Shown piece after piece: positions 44,359 to 55,017 of a stretch of 64,000 nucleotides of DNA. Under the pieces are notes generated by a model that saw nothing but the letters and a program-made list of their open reading frames with translations, searched no databases and was not told where the DNA came from. The DNA is from Aristolochia californica (taxonomy: Eukaryota; Streptophyta; Magnoliopsida; Piperales; Aristolochiaceae): the NCBI GenBank assembly GCA_029961685.1, contig JARWKL010000002.1, forward strand, positions 16,522,908 through 16,586,907, read 5' to 3'. Made by a program: the position numbers and the translations under genes. Position 1 is the stretch's first letter. Each line of letters begins with the position of its first letter.

Positions 44359-44964
44359 TTGGAGAAAGAGCTTGTCCTCAAGCTCAAAGTATGGGTAGAG
44401 GGTGCGAAACGCCGCTAATGGCTCCCATGTCGTGTCACTGGGGTCAACATCAGCCCATTGCACTAAGATCTCCCAATCACCCTGAATACGACGAGTTTGT
44501 AATACTTGTGCCAGGGTAGAAAGTACACATCCATCATGGAGTGGTGGCAGCGGGGTGTGCAACAAGGGCGAATCACCGTGGAAGGCCTTTAATTGTCAGA
44601 CATGAAAGACGTTGTGAATTCTGGCCTCTGGCGGAAGCTGCAATCTGTAGGCCACTATCCCAATGCGGTCCATCACCTGAAAGGGACCATAATATTTTGG
44701 AGAGAACTTGTGACGTTTGGAGGCTGTCAATGACAACTGCCTGTAGTGTTGGAGATGCAACCAAACATAATCTCCAGGAGAAAAGAAGACTTCCCGGTGC
44801 TTCTTGCCATAATATTGTTTCATAGAATTTTGTGCCTTCTGTAGATGAGTGCGCACCTCTGTGATGAATATGTCTCTTTCAGCCAATGCTTGGTCCAAAG
44901 TTGCAACTTTAGAGGCCCTTGGTTCATAGGCTAAAAGACGGGGAGGTTCTCTACCATATACCAC
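44359..44964 (-). pseudogene. Gypsy B integrase C-terminus and chromodomain
   Basis: 44596-44964: [36 protein letters not shown] and the LPPEARIHNVFHV block, ending in a stop where the family continues. 44359-44565: chromodomain with [20 protein letters not shown] and ELEDKLFLQGG. The chromodomain is thought to direct integration to heterochromatin marks. Confidence 0.92.
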
Positions 44965-45108
44965 CTTGAATGGGGTTGTGCCGAGAGCACTGTGGTAGGA
45001 GGTGTTGTAACAGAACTCAGCCCAGGCGAGCCACTTAACTCACCTCTTAGGTGAGTCCCCCACGAAACAGCGAGGATACATTTCAATTGTTCTGTTGATG
45101 ACCTCTGT

Positions 45109-45756
45109 CTAACCATCAGTCTGTGGATGGTAGGCTGAAGAAAAGGCTAACGTTGTGCCTTGTAACTTGAAGAGTTCTTTCCAGAAGGTACTTTTAAAGA
45201 TTGCATCCCTATCACTGGTAATTGAATTAGGCATCCCATGTAATTGTACAATGTTATCCATAAAAAGTTGAGCTACCTGCGTTGCAGTGTAAGGATGTAC
45301 CAGAGGAATGAAATGCCCATATTTAGAGAAACGATCCACCACTACCAGGATAACAGATTTACCTGACGAAGAGGGAAGTCCATCTATGAAGTCCATAGAA
45401 ATATCAGACCAGACCTGTGACGGAAGCTGAAGTGGTTGGAGCAACCCCTCTGGACTTAATGTTTCAGCTTTATTCCGTTGACAAGTCTGACAAGCCGCCA
45501 CATAATCAGCTATACTGCGCTTCATGCCCCTCCAATAAAATTCCCTATTGATTCGAAAATATGTTTTCTGTCGGCCCTCATGTGTACTATCATGGAAGGA
45601 GGCCAAAATGATGTTAATCAGAGGGGATGTGTGGTGTAGAAAAATTCTATTTTTTTAGAGGACGAGATTGTCTTGAACCATCCAATGTGGTGTCGCTGTG
45701 CCCTGCTGGATATCCTTGCATAAGGAGATAATATCTGGGTACTGTTGTGCCTCTTC
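45109..45756 (-). pseudogene. Gypsy B integrase core
   Basis: 45109-45606 is open: HDSTHEGRQKTYFRINREFYWR, the zinc-finger end CQTCQRNKA, and the catalytic core with [26 protein letters not shown] and SAYHPQTDG. The D,D(35)E residues appear in MDF and SDRDAIF; the catalytic Glu lies just after the stop near 45106 (TEV). The segment to 45756 joins it to RNase H with one stop. Confidence 0.93.
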
Positions 45757-46986
45757 CTATATAGAATCCAACAAGAGAGCTCTGGGCTGACTGATGGCGT
45801 TTAATTGCGGCTCTGGAACGTCCCGACGAGATAAGGCATCAACCCCTACATTCAAACTTCCCGGTTTATACTCGACAGAAAAGTCAAACCCCATAAGCTT
45901 ACTTAACCAATGTTGTTGTGGTGAAGTAGTGAGACGCTGCTCAAGAAGATACTTGAGGCTGGAAAGATCAGTGCGAATCAAAAAACAACGTCCCCAAAGA
46001 TAAGGGCGCCAATGCTGTATAGCTTTCGCCAATCCAATCAATTCCCTCTCATAAGCTGCCAACTTGTGGTGGTGTTGGCCCAGTTGACGGCTAAAATAAG
46101 CAATCAGGTGGCCTTGTTGGTGCAACACTGTGCCAATACCGCCCCCTGAAGCATCACATTGCACTACAAAGGACTCCTCAAAGTCGGGGAGCTGCAAAAC
46201 TGGGGTTGATGATAAGGCGTCTTTCAATTGCTGAAAGGAATGAGCTGCTGTCTCTGACCAGGTAAAAGCATTTTTCTTGAGGAGATTGTTGAGCGGAGCT
46301 GCAAGCTGGCCATAACTACGAATAAATTTTCTATAATATCCAGCTTGGCCCAAAAATCCTCTTAAGGCTGTAATAGATGTAGGAATAGGCCAATCTGTGA
46401 CCGCTTGTATCTTACTCTGGTCTACCTTCACCCCTGATGCTGAAATAACGTGACCCAAATATGCAACTTCTGATGTGCCCATATAACATTTTGACCGATT
46501 TAAAACCAAATGATGTGAACGTATAAGAGAAAATACCTGGTGAAGGTGCTGAAGATGTTCTTCCCAGCTGTTGCTATAGACCAAAATATCGTCGAAAAAG
46601 ACCAATACATATTTTCGCAAGAGAGGGGAAAATACCTCATTCATGAGGGCCTGGAAGGTGGAAGGCGCATTTGATAGACCAAATGGCATTACGAGGAATT
46701 CAAAATGGCCGTGATGTGTGCGGAACGCTGTTTTCTCCACATCTGATGGATGAACTCGGATTTGATGATAGCCAGATTTCAAATCGAGTTTAGTAAATAT
46801 AGTAGCTCCATGTAGCTCATCTAATAGTTCGTCCACCACTGGAATAGGAAATTTATCTTTAATTGTATGGGCATTGAGTTGTCGGTAATCCTCACAGAAC
46901 CTCCATGACTTATCATGCTTGCGGACTAGTAATACCGGTGAAGAAAAAGGAGACCTGCTGGGCTGAATAATACCCTGTGCTAACAT
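45757..46986 (-). CDS. Gypsy B reverse transcriptase-RNase H frame
   Basis: 409 codons without a stop. RT motifs: LDLKSGYHQI (68-77), [11 protein letters not shown] (102-112), and the catalytic FFDDILVYS (130-138). RNase H motifs: CDASGGGIG near 277-285, [13 protein letters not shown] near 311-323, and the TDLSSLKYLL region near 339. A GYYRKFI block links the domains. This is the copying enzyme of the element. It is separated from gag-protease by a stop and a one-base deletion, so it is translated only if those are bypassed. The best preserved polymerase in the window. Confidence 0.96.
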   Translation of the reverse strand: MLAQGIIQPSRSPFSSPVLLVRKHDKSWRFCEDYRQLNAHTIKDKFPIPVVDELLDELHGATIFTKLDLKSGYHQIRVHPSDVEKTAFRTHHGHFEFLVMPFGLSNAPSTFQALMNEVFSPLLRKYVLVFFDDILVYSNSWEEHLQHLHQVFSLIRSHHLVLNRSKCYMGTSEVAYLGHVISASGVKVDQSKIQAVTDWPIPTSITALRGFLGQAGYYRKFIRSYGQLAAPLNNLLKKNAFTWSETAAHSFQQLKDALSSTPVLQLPDFEESFVVQCDASGGGIGTVLHQQGHLIAYFSRQLGQHHHKLAAYERELIGLAKAIQHWRPYLWGRCFLIRTDLSSLKYLLEQRLTTSPQQHWLSKLMGFDFSVEYKPGSLNVGVDALSRRDVPEPQLNAISQPRALLLDSI

Positions 46987-47192
46987 CTGTTGGCACTGCC
47001 TTTCAATCTCATCCTTTGTAAGTGAGGGTAACGATACAGACGTACCACTACCAGCTCGGTCCCTGTTTTCAAACAGATACGGTGATCACAGTGCCTAAGT
47101 GGCAGTAAGGCAGTAGGGTCTTGAAAGATATCCTCAAATTCTGTAAGTAAGTGAGATAACTGGCATGTATTTGTGGATTGGACCTGGGCAAC

Positions 47193-48830
47193 CTATAGTG
47201 CGTAGGTGAGTGGTGCTTGTGTGCCATGCAATATAATCTGTTGTTGGTCCTCTATAAAAGACATGGTCAGAGGTTGGAAATCCCATAGTATTGGTCCCAA
47301 CAATTGTAGCCATTTAATTCCTAGCACCAAATCGAATCCTGGTAGTGGAATCACCAGAAAATCTGCAACAAATTTATATCCCTCAATATCAAAGTGTGTG
47401 GCTGGTGATATGCCTACACTAGTAATTTTAGCCCCATTGGCTACTGATACAGAAAGGCCATTCTGTTGCTGTACTACTAACCCAAGTTGTTCTGCCGCCT
47501 GCTGACTGATGAAATTATGTGTACTACCCGAGTCAACTAAAGGCAGTAACTGTAAATAATGTAATTGGGCTTTAACCTGCATTGTGCTTGCACTGCGTAG
47601 ACCAGTCATAGCATGAAGGGAAATCTCTGGATCTTCTTGGTCAGTTTCCACAATTTCTTCCTCTTGTGGTATTTCGTCTCCATCCTCCCACAGACATATA
47701 CTGAATAATCGTTTGCAGTGGTGACCAAAAACATACTGTTCATCACAGTTAAAACAGAGGCCCTTGGCCTTTCTCTGCTCCATTTCCTGTCTAGTAAGTT
47801 TTTTGAAGTAAGGAGCAGGTGGAGTTGAATTAGAGATGTCTGGGCGTGGGGCTGCACTGTCTCTAAATCTTGGAGGTCCATAGGAATTGTTTGGCGCAGA
47901 GGCATTGTGCCTTCCTGGCCAAGCTGGTTTTCTGACCAGTGACTCCTTTAGAACACGTTGCTTGTGCTTAATTGCTCTGGCTAAATTCATAGCGTGGTCT
48001 AAATCTGTAGGAGCATGTAATTCAACTTCTAAATGCAGAGCTTCTATCAAACCAACAGTAAAAATATGAACATACTGTGTGTGGCTAACAAACTGGTTTG
48101 CTCGGGCTAACCTTTCCTGGAAGGTCTTTTGGTACACCTCTACTGTTTCAGTTTGTTTGTAATTGATTAATTCGCCCAATGGATTGCTACTAGCAGGAGG
48201 ACCAAATCTCATCATGCAAGACTGTCTAAAAGTTGCCCAATCCTGAACCACTTGGTCATTTCGGAATTGGTGGTACCATAGAAGCGCTTCATCGAGCATG
48301 TGGTAGGCGGCCAAATACACTTTCTCAACCGCAGGTGATTTTTGATGGTAAAAGAACTGATCACACTTGGCTAACCAAATCAAAGGGTCCTTAGATCCAT
48401 CATACGTAGGAAAGTCAAGTTTTAAATACCTGGGCACAATGTTTGGTCCTTGAATGGCAGGCCCCAGATCGGAATGGTGTTGATGCATTGGTGGTTGTGG
48501 GGGAGGTGGTGGGTGGAATGGATGGTATTCGGCCGGTGGAGAGTAGGCAGCTGGAGGTTGGGCTAGTGTATCATGGTCCTCTTGTCGCTGGAGGAGAGCT
48601 TGGATGGCAGCATCCATTGATTTTATTGCCTCACGCAAATCACAGGTTGTTTGTCGCACCTCTTCCAGGGCATGAGCTTGGTTATCTGTCCTTTGCCTAT
48701 TATCTTCCATTAACTGTCTCAAATCGTCAGGGGAAGAGGAATCCCCAAGGGTGGACCTGTCTGATACCAAGATGTTAGATTCTTCCCTTGCCATGGATCG
48801 AGTCACCCTTCTTTCCTCTCTTCCCTCCAT
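47193..48830 (-). CDS. Gypsy B gag-protease ORF
   Basis: 545 codons, fully open. Residues 1-19 are encoded by the end of the 5' LTR and the frame then reads through the primer site. Next come a coiled-coil-like N-terminus, a Pro-rich linker (PPPPPQPP near 110), the Retrotrans_gag core (WLAKCDQFFYHQKSPAVEKV, WATFRQSCMMRFGPP), a knuckle CFNCDEQYVFGHHCKRLF near 363, and the aspartic protease LVDSGSTHNFIS near 437 with a VLGIKWLQ C-terminal block. It makes the particle shell and processes it. The first Met was chosen because no later Met precedes the conserved core without losing the coiled-coil part. Confidence 0.95.
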   Translation of the reverse strand: MEGREERRVTRSMAREESNILVSDRSTLGDSSSPDDLRQLMEDNRQRTDNQAHALEEVRQTTCDLREAIKSMDAAIQALLQRQEDHDTLAQPPAAYSPPAEYHPFHPPPPPQPPMHQHHSDLGPAIQGPNIVPRYLKLDFPTYDGSKDPLIWLAKCDQFFYHQKSPAVEKVYLAAYHMLDEALLWYHQFRNDQVVQDWATFRQSCMMRFGPPASSNPLGELINYKQTETVEVYQKTFQERLARANQFVSHTQYVHIFTVGLIEALHLEVELHAPTDLDHAMNLARAIKHKQRVLKESLVRKPAWPGRHNASAPNNSYGPPRFRDSAAPRPDISNSTPPAPYFKKLTRQEMEQRKAKGLCFNCDEQYVFGHHCKRLFSICLWEDGDEIPQEEEIVETDQEDPEISLHAMTGLRSASTMQVKAQLHYLQLLPLVDSGSTHNFISQQAAEQLGLVVQQQNGLSVSVANGAKITSVGISPATHFDIEGYKFVADFLVIPLPGFDLVLGIKWLQLLGPILWDFQPLTMSFIEDQQQIILHGTQAPLTYAL

Positions 48831-49222
48831 GGTTGATCTTGACGTTGGAAGAGAAACCTTGTTTCTTGAACGAGTAATGGTTTAACTCAATTTAGAATGA
48901 AGGAGCTTTGGAGGAAGCTCAACCTTGGACCTCAAAGGGAGAATCCGACCTTGACCTCTGAGGGAGAATCAGACCTGTAAAATATAATTTTCTCAATACT
49001 TGCCTCTCTTTTCCTTCACGTCCCCCTAAATAGGGTTGAGGACGAAAATACAAAGATGACCCATTAGGTCAAGTGGTTCATGCCACATTACACTGAACCA
49101 ACCCAAATTAAACCAAACCAAATAAAGTAAACCAAACCGAATTGAAATTACATGAAAAGTAAATTGACATAATTTAATTCCTATGCCTATGGATAACTCG
49201 TGATGCTATGGAGTCCATAACA
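48773..49222 (-). repeat. 5' LTR of gypsy B
   Basis: 450 bp, + strand TGTTAGATTC to CCATAACA. The gag start codon (48828-48830) lies inside it. Confidence 0.96.
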
Positions 49223-49227
49223 TCAGC

Positions 49228-50101
49228 CCACAATAGCCATTGAACCCATTGCTTCGAACGATCTCCAACAAAGCATCGTAGATACATTTCGATGGTGCGA
49301 TTAACCACCTCGGTTTGGCCATCTGTCTGAGGATGATATGCGGATGAGAATTTCAATTTTGTGCCGCTCAGATGAAAAAGTACCCGCCAGAAAGTGCTGG
49401 TGAATACCACGTCCCGATCAGTGACAATAGATTCTAGAATGCTATGTAATTGTACAAGATGCTCAATGAAGGTCTGTGCTACTCTTGATGCTGTATATGG
49501 ATGACACAAAGGAATAAAGTGTACATACTTGGAGAACCGATCGACCACCGCAAATAGTATTGATCTATTGGTTAACTGTGGAAGACCTCAACAAAGTCCA
49601 TCAAAATATTGACCCATACCTTTGTAGGGAAGGCGAGAGGTTGTAGAAGACCTGCTGGACTTAAGTGGTCAACTTTTTGCGTTCACATACCTGACATGTT
49701 GAGACATATGTCGCAATGGAAGTCTTCATGGCTTGCCAATAAAAATCTGCGTGAATACGTTGCAAAGTTTTTTGAATACCTTCATGTGTGCTATCATGGT
49801 ATGTGAAGAGAATGGCGGAAATCAACTCGAAAGTGTGGGAAAGATAAATCCGCTTTGTGTAGCAAATAAGTGAATCCTGGATGGACGACTTAGACTCCAT
49901 TGTCCCCTCTGAAATTTTACTATGGAGCTCCTGTAGTTCCGGAAGAGAGACATGGGCTTCTCTCACCAAGTCTAGGATGAGGAAACGAGGCTGGCTGATC
50001 GCACATAGAAGCCGTTGGTTGTCAAAACATCGTGACAAGGTATCCACTGCCTTGGTTAATCTTTCGTAATGGTACTCCACCAAAAAGTCAAATCCCATCA
50101 A
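49228..50101 (-). pseudogene. Gypsy A integrase core and RNase H end
   Basis: 49174-49548 carries [50 protein letters not shown] and the WVQWLLWA end where gypsy B interrupts it. 49661-50101 carries MGFDFLVEY-HYERLTKAVDTLSR (RNase H end) and HDSTHEGIQKTL with VCERKK (zinc domain). A frame break lies between them. Confidence 0.92.
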
Positions 50102-51240
50102 CTTACTGATCCAATGCTACTGTGGCGAAGTCGTGAGACGTTGTTCCAGTAAGAATTTAAGGCTATAGTTATCAGTACGAATGAGAAATGCACAACCCCA
50201 TAAGTAAGAGCACCAGTGTTGGATCGCCTTGGCCAACCCTATTAATTCCCATTCATATGCTGCCAATTTGTGATGATGAACTGCCAAATGCCAGCTGAAA
50301 TAGGCAATCGGATGTGACTGCTATTGTAAGACGGCCTCAATGCCCCCACCAGATGTGTTGCACTCAACCACAAATAAGTCTTCAGAATTTGGAAGCTGTA
50401 AAACAGGGGTGGAGGCTAGAGCTATTTTGAGTGCCTTAAAGGACTGTTTGGCCTCCTCATTCCAGTGAAAGAAATTCTTCTTGAGGAGACTGGTCAAAGG
50501 TGCTGCCAACAGGCCGTAATTCTGAATGAATTTACGGTAGTATCCCGCGAGACCCAAAAATTCCTATAAACTTGAGCAAGACTGAGGTTGTGGCCAATCA
50601 TGAATTACCCGAATCTTCTCAGGATCAACCGTGACTCCCTCATGTGATATAATATGACCAAGATAAGTGACAGGTGAAGCCGCGAAAGAGCATTTGGATT
50701 TCTTCAAATAGAGCTGATGTGCTTGTAATTATTCAAAAAAACATCGTAAATGCTCTTCTCCGGACTTTCTATATATGAGTATATCATTAAAAAAACAAGT
50801 ACAAATTTTCGAAGATAGCGGCTAAATATCTCATTCATCAATGCTTGAAAAGTGGAGGGTGCATTTGATAAGTAGAACGGCATGACCACAAATTCAAAAT
50901 GACCGTGATGTGTGCAGAATGCTATCTTCTCAATGTCAGAGGGGTGCATACGAACCTAATGATATCCAGAGCAGAAGTCTAGTTTATTAAAGACCCACGA
51001 CCGATGTAATTCATCCAAGAGCTCCTCCACTACCGGAATAGGAAACTTATCCTTCACTATCTGAGCATTCAACTCCCAATAATCTATACAAAATCACCAT
51101 GTGCCATCATGTTTCTTCATGAACAATATGGGTGGAGATAACGGGGATCGGCTGCTATGAATAAGGCTTTGTTGTAACATAGCCTGTCACTGTTGCTAAA
51201 TTTCATCTTTCTGTAGATGTGGATACCGGTATGAGTGAAC
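50102..51240 (-). pseudogene. Gypsy A reverse transcriptase and RNase H
   Basis: Pieces include the RT region [20 protein letters not shown] (50704-50949), the degenerate polymerase motif (LVFLMIYS, in place of LVFFDDILVYS) and RNase H AGYYRKFIQNYG with VVECNTSGGGI (50321-50557), where the family Asp is Asn. Several frameshifts and stops. Inactive. Confidence 0.9.
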
Positions 51241-51510
51241 TACCACCACATCAGAACCTGGTTTTAAACAGATCCTATGATCATAGTGCCTCAAGGGAGG
51301 CAAACCGAAAGGCTCATGGAAGAGGTTGGAGAACTCATAGATAGGATTTTCAATAGAGCTGTTCAGATGGTCCTATGTGTGCATGGTATGAAGGTGATGG
51401 GGTTTGTCCACCTGACTGCCCTGTAAGAGTACTTGGCTACTGCACAAGACAAGGCTCAACGTTAATGTAGAGAAGTCCCACAGAATGGGTCCCATGCAAC
51501 CATTTAATGC

Positions 51511-52140
51511 CTAACACCAGATGAAAGTTGACCAGAGGTATGAAATTTTTTTTGCATGAAATAAAGTAGTACCAATGGAAAAATTTACCATTTTGCTGAT
51601 CCCGTAGGTAGGGACTTTCTCCCCATTGGCCACTAAAACCGTGGCTACAGGATGTGGAAGGATCTGTAACAGAAGATGTTGAGCAGCTGTTAAGCTAAAC
51701 AAATTGTGGGTACTTCCCGAATCCACTAGTCCCACAAGTTCCTGGTCGAGTACGTGAGCTTTGACCTGCATTGTTTTGGTAGATTTTTTCCCTGTAATAG
51801 TATGCAAGGAGATTGCAGGTGGTTCCTCCTCACTAATATCATCAGTATCCTTTGTGTCCTCTCTTTCCTCAACTTTGAGCCAAAACAACTGTTTACATTG
51901 GTGACATGCCCGGTACTGTTCATCATAGTTGTAGCACAAAATTTTGGATCTCCGTTCCGCCAACTCCGTACTTGTTAATTTTTTTATATACTGAGGAGGA
52001 GGATTACTAGAGTGCGTGTCGGCTGCCAGAGTAGTAATCAGATTGTGTCTGGGAGAAGGTAATGCTAGAGGTGTCACCTGAGATGAAGTATTTCGGTGCC
52101 CTTGCCAAGTGGAGGAAGTGTTCCTTTCCCCTTGCCACAC
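51511..52140 (-). pseudogene. Gypsy A gag C-terminus and protease
   Basis: 209 codons with a knuckle-like LCYNYDEQYRACHQCKQLF (second Cys replaced by Tyr), an acidic linker, and the protease motif LVDSGSTHNLFSL. The frame is lost in the C-terminal part of protease. Confidence 0.9.
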
Positions 52141-52288
52141 AGGCTTATGTTGTTGGAGCTATTGTTGTTGTTCCATTGCCCGAGATAAATTCATTGCCCG
52201 AGCCAAGTCTGAAGGGTAATGAAGTTCCACCTCTATCCTCAGAGATTCATTGAGGCCTGCTATAAATAAGGGGACCTGCTGGTCGACT

Positions 52289-52867
52289 CTAATCAACCGA
52301 ACTGCGCAAGCCAATTTTTCTTGGAACTATTTTTGGTGCAGTCAGTTCAATAGACCTGGTTTGTCTCAATAATACTAAATCTCCCAAGGGGTTGTTGTTG
52401 GCGGGAGGACCAAATCTAAGTGTGCATAATTCTTTAAATTCAACCCAATCTAGCACCACTCTCTCTAGTTCCACCTGGTGAAACCATAGTTGTGCCTCGT
52501 CTAACATATGGAAGGAGGCAAGTGCCACCTTATCAAACTCAGCAGTCCCTGAATTTAAATTTTTTTTCTCACATCTATGCAACCAAATTAAGGGATCAAC
52601 TGACCCATTAAAGGTAGGCAAATCTAATTTTGTGTACCTTGGTATTGTACCTCCACTCTGTGGTGCCTGGACAGCAGTGCGCCCAGCCAACTCCTCCCCT
52701 CTTTGGTTGTGCGAGTGAGTCACCTCCCATGTCTCTGGACTAGTATGTCTTTGTGCCAATACACTAGACAACAGGCTAGTTAACCGATTGAGTTCCAATT
52801 CCATACCAGAAAATTTTCCCAATTGTGGTTGTGCAGCAGCCAGGATATCTTCTATCTTGTTCATCAT
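52289..52867 (-). pseudogene. Gypsy A gag
   Basis: 192 codons: a coiled-coil-like start (MMNKIEDILAAAQPQLGKFS), then the Retrotrans_gag core (PTFNGSVDPLIWLHRCEKK, VEFKELCTLRFGPPANNNP). The last residues diverge because of a frameshift. Confidence 0.92.
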
Positions 52868-52925
52868 GATTTGAAGTTCTTCATTGTTGGATGTATCCCC
52901 ATGTTACCCTATTCTAATACCAAGT

Positions 52926-54095
52926 TGTTACAGTCCCTAGTCATGGATCGAGTAACATGGTGCAGGACTTCAGACTCCAACATTGTAAGTGAGTGAGTGA
53001 CTGCTCTCAGTAAGGTAATGTAAGGGAGACCCTTTCTTGGTCTGGTCTCAATCAAGAGGAAAGCAACCTCTTTTTTGAGGCTAGTATGCTGCTCGGTAGG
53101 GCCATGGGACCCTATGCTGCTGTTACTCGAATTTTAAAGGGAAAGGGTTCCCTTTTCTTGATCACGGAAAAGAGGGTTTGATCCCTCCTTACTGCTGCTC
53201 GTGTTAGGGTTTCAACCCCTAACTTGGACAGCCCTTGGGCCTACGGTTAGGAACTCCTTACCTGGCTTCTTGTTGATCTCAATGCTGAAAAAAGAAACCT
53301 GCTTTATGGTTGTTTGTGGTAGGATGGTGGGAAGGCCTCAATTCTTGCTCGGAAGGAGAGGGAGAATCCTTCTCTTGATGCTTGTGATGAAAAGGAGGCT
53401 GGAGCCTCTGTTTGAATTCGAAAAAGGATTCCCTTTTCTTGATCACGGAAAAGAGGGTTTGATCCCTCCTTACTGCTGCGCGTGTTATGGTTGTAACCCC
53501 TAACTTGGACAGCCCATGGGCCTACAGTTAGGAACTCTTTACCTGGCTTCTTGTTGATCTCAATGCTGAAAAAAGAAACCTGCTTTATGGTTGCTTGTGG
53601 TAGGATGGTGGGAAGGCCACAATTCTTGCTCGGAAAGAGAGGGAGAATCTTTCTCTTGATGCTTGTGATGAAAAGGAGGCTGGAGCCTCTGTTTGAATTC
53701 GAAAAAGGGACAGCAACTCCCTTCTCTTCCTCGGTATGGATCAATGGAATAACAAATCAAGAATGATAGAGATATGCAGATTCAGAGGGAACCTAGATCT
53801 AGAGATCATCAAGGGAGACCTCCTAACCCTAGAGCTCATCAAAGAGAACTCCAAGCCTTTTTAACCTAAAATCAATGCTTTCCTTTTCTCTATTTCTTTA
53901 CCCTTTGAATAGGGTTTGACGTCATAAGTGTTTTAGGGCTAAAAGTGACAATTCTACCCATACGTCCTTGCTCCTTACATAATTAATGAAAAGTTATACT
54001 TAAAGCATTATAAAATATGAAATATAAAACTAATGAAATTAGTGAGTCATTGTCTCCTCTTTTGAGTGACTCGATGTGCTATTGAGTCCAGAACA
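52926..54095 (-). repeat. 5' LTR of gypsy A with internal duplication
   Basis: 1170 bp, about 284 bp longer than the 3' LTR because 53147-53425 is repeated at about 53426-53707 (TTCCCTTTTCTTGATCACGG begins each). Confidence 0.9.
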
Positions 54096-54100
54096 CAATA

Positions 54101-55017
54101 TCTCCACACAAAACTACAGCACTTATACGTTGTCCACTCTCTGCCCATAATTTGATTTTTTTCCTATCCACAATAATAAAAATCATCCCCCACAACCTTT
54201 TCTTTACCATTCCCAAAATCATCAAACTCCTTAGCATAGAATGGCAGTACTCCCTCTTTCTTCTAGGCATGTCATCAAACAACTGCCCGACCTCTTCCAT
54301 TTTCCTTATCTCATCTCCAGAACTCACACCAAGTGGAAGAAATGCCACAAATAGTAGCTGAGCAGCATACATGGGACTCAAAAAATTAAGCACAACGTTG
54401 TCAAATGGACACTAAACAGACGTATAGGTGATTCTCATCAACTGAAAAATAAATCACCCATAGAAAATTTTCTACCTTTCCAGGAATCCCCAAAAAATTC
54501 CCAGCTCTCAATTTTGACGTAAAAATCGGAATTCCGTCAAAATTGCTTTGTTTCTCTGCTTCACGAAATAGAAAACCCCCATCCCCAAAATTTGAGCAGC
54601 GTTGCTGCTGCTCAGTCGATTTGAGCCCCATCACCCCCATGAGAGATGTGTTCTTTAAATAAAAATCGAGGGCGTTTCAAAACTTAACCCCAAATTTTTC
54701 CTTGTCGACACTCAGAGTTCTTGATTTCTCTTCCTGCTCTCGACCCCATGTCTTCCACTATGGTTCCCCTTTATCTCGTCGCCCTCTCTCCCATGTTCTC
54801 CTCGCCTTGCCGGCTGCAGAAATGTGGGACCTCAACGGCTGTCTAAAGAGTTAGGGAAAAAGCTTCTTGGGCTTCTTGGGGTAGCAATTTTGGTGTTCCA
54901 ATTTATTTCGATGAAGCTTTCCCCACTCAGCCCTTACTGACAAGGGTTGTGCTGAATACCCCTCTAGTTTCAAAGTTTAGTCCCCAATTTTGGATGTCCA
55001 AGTGTTGGACTACGCCG
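54101..55017 (-). mobile_element. Element E2, right part
   Basis: Continuation of E2 beyond the CAATA duplication. 54079-54393 has FLSPMYAAQLLFVAF and QLFDDMPRRKREY; 54401-54640 has MGLKSTEQQQRCSNFGDG and KVENFLWVIYFSV. Both match modules in E1 and E3 in the same order. The 54700-55017 end has no module match and no 5' LTR. Confidence 0.65.

Larger units (their letters stand above)
43867..49222 (-). mobile_element. Gypsy B: young, nearly intact Ty3/gypsy chromovirus
   Basis: 5356 bp with two 450-bp LTRs (43867-44316 and 48773-49222) that differ at only about nine positions by eye. Exact target duplication TCAGC (43862-43866 and 49223-49227). Primer site TTGGTATCAGACAGG follows the 5' LTR. 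Gag-protease is one open frame, RT-RNase H another. Pol disablements are few: a TAG after protease, a one-base loss near 47010, and stops near 45757, 45657, 45106, 45030 and 44595. It is nested in the integrase of gypsy A. Confidence 0.97.
42309..54095 (-). mobile_element. Gypsy A: Ty3/gypsy chromovirus, split by gypsy B
   Basis: LTRs 42309-43194 and 52926-54095, exact 5-bp target duplication CAATA (42304-42308 and 54096-54100), primer-site-like TTGGTATTAGA beside the 5' LTR. Domain order on the minus strand: gag, protease, RT, RNase H, integrase, chromodomain. Gypsy B is inserted in the integrase between 43866 and 49223. Pol has many stops and is inactive. It lies in E2. Confidence 0.95.
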
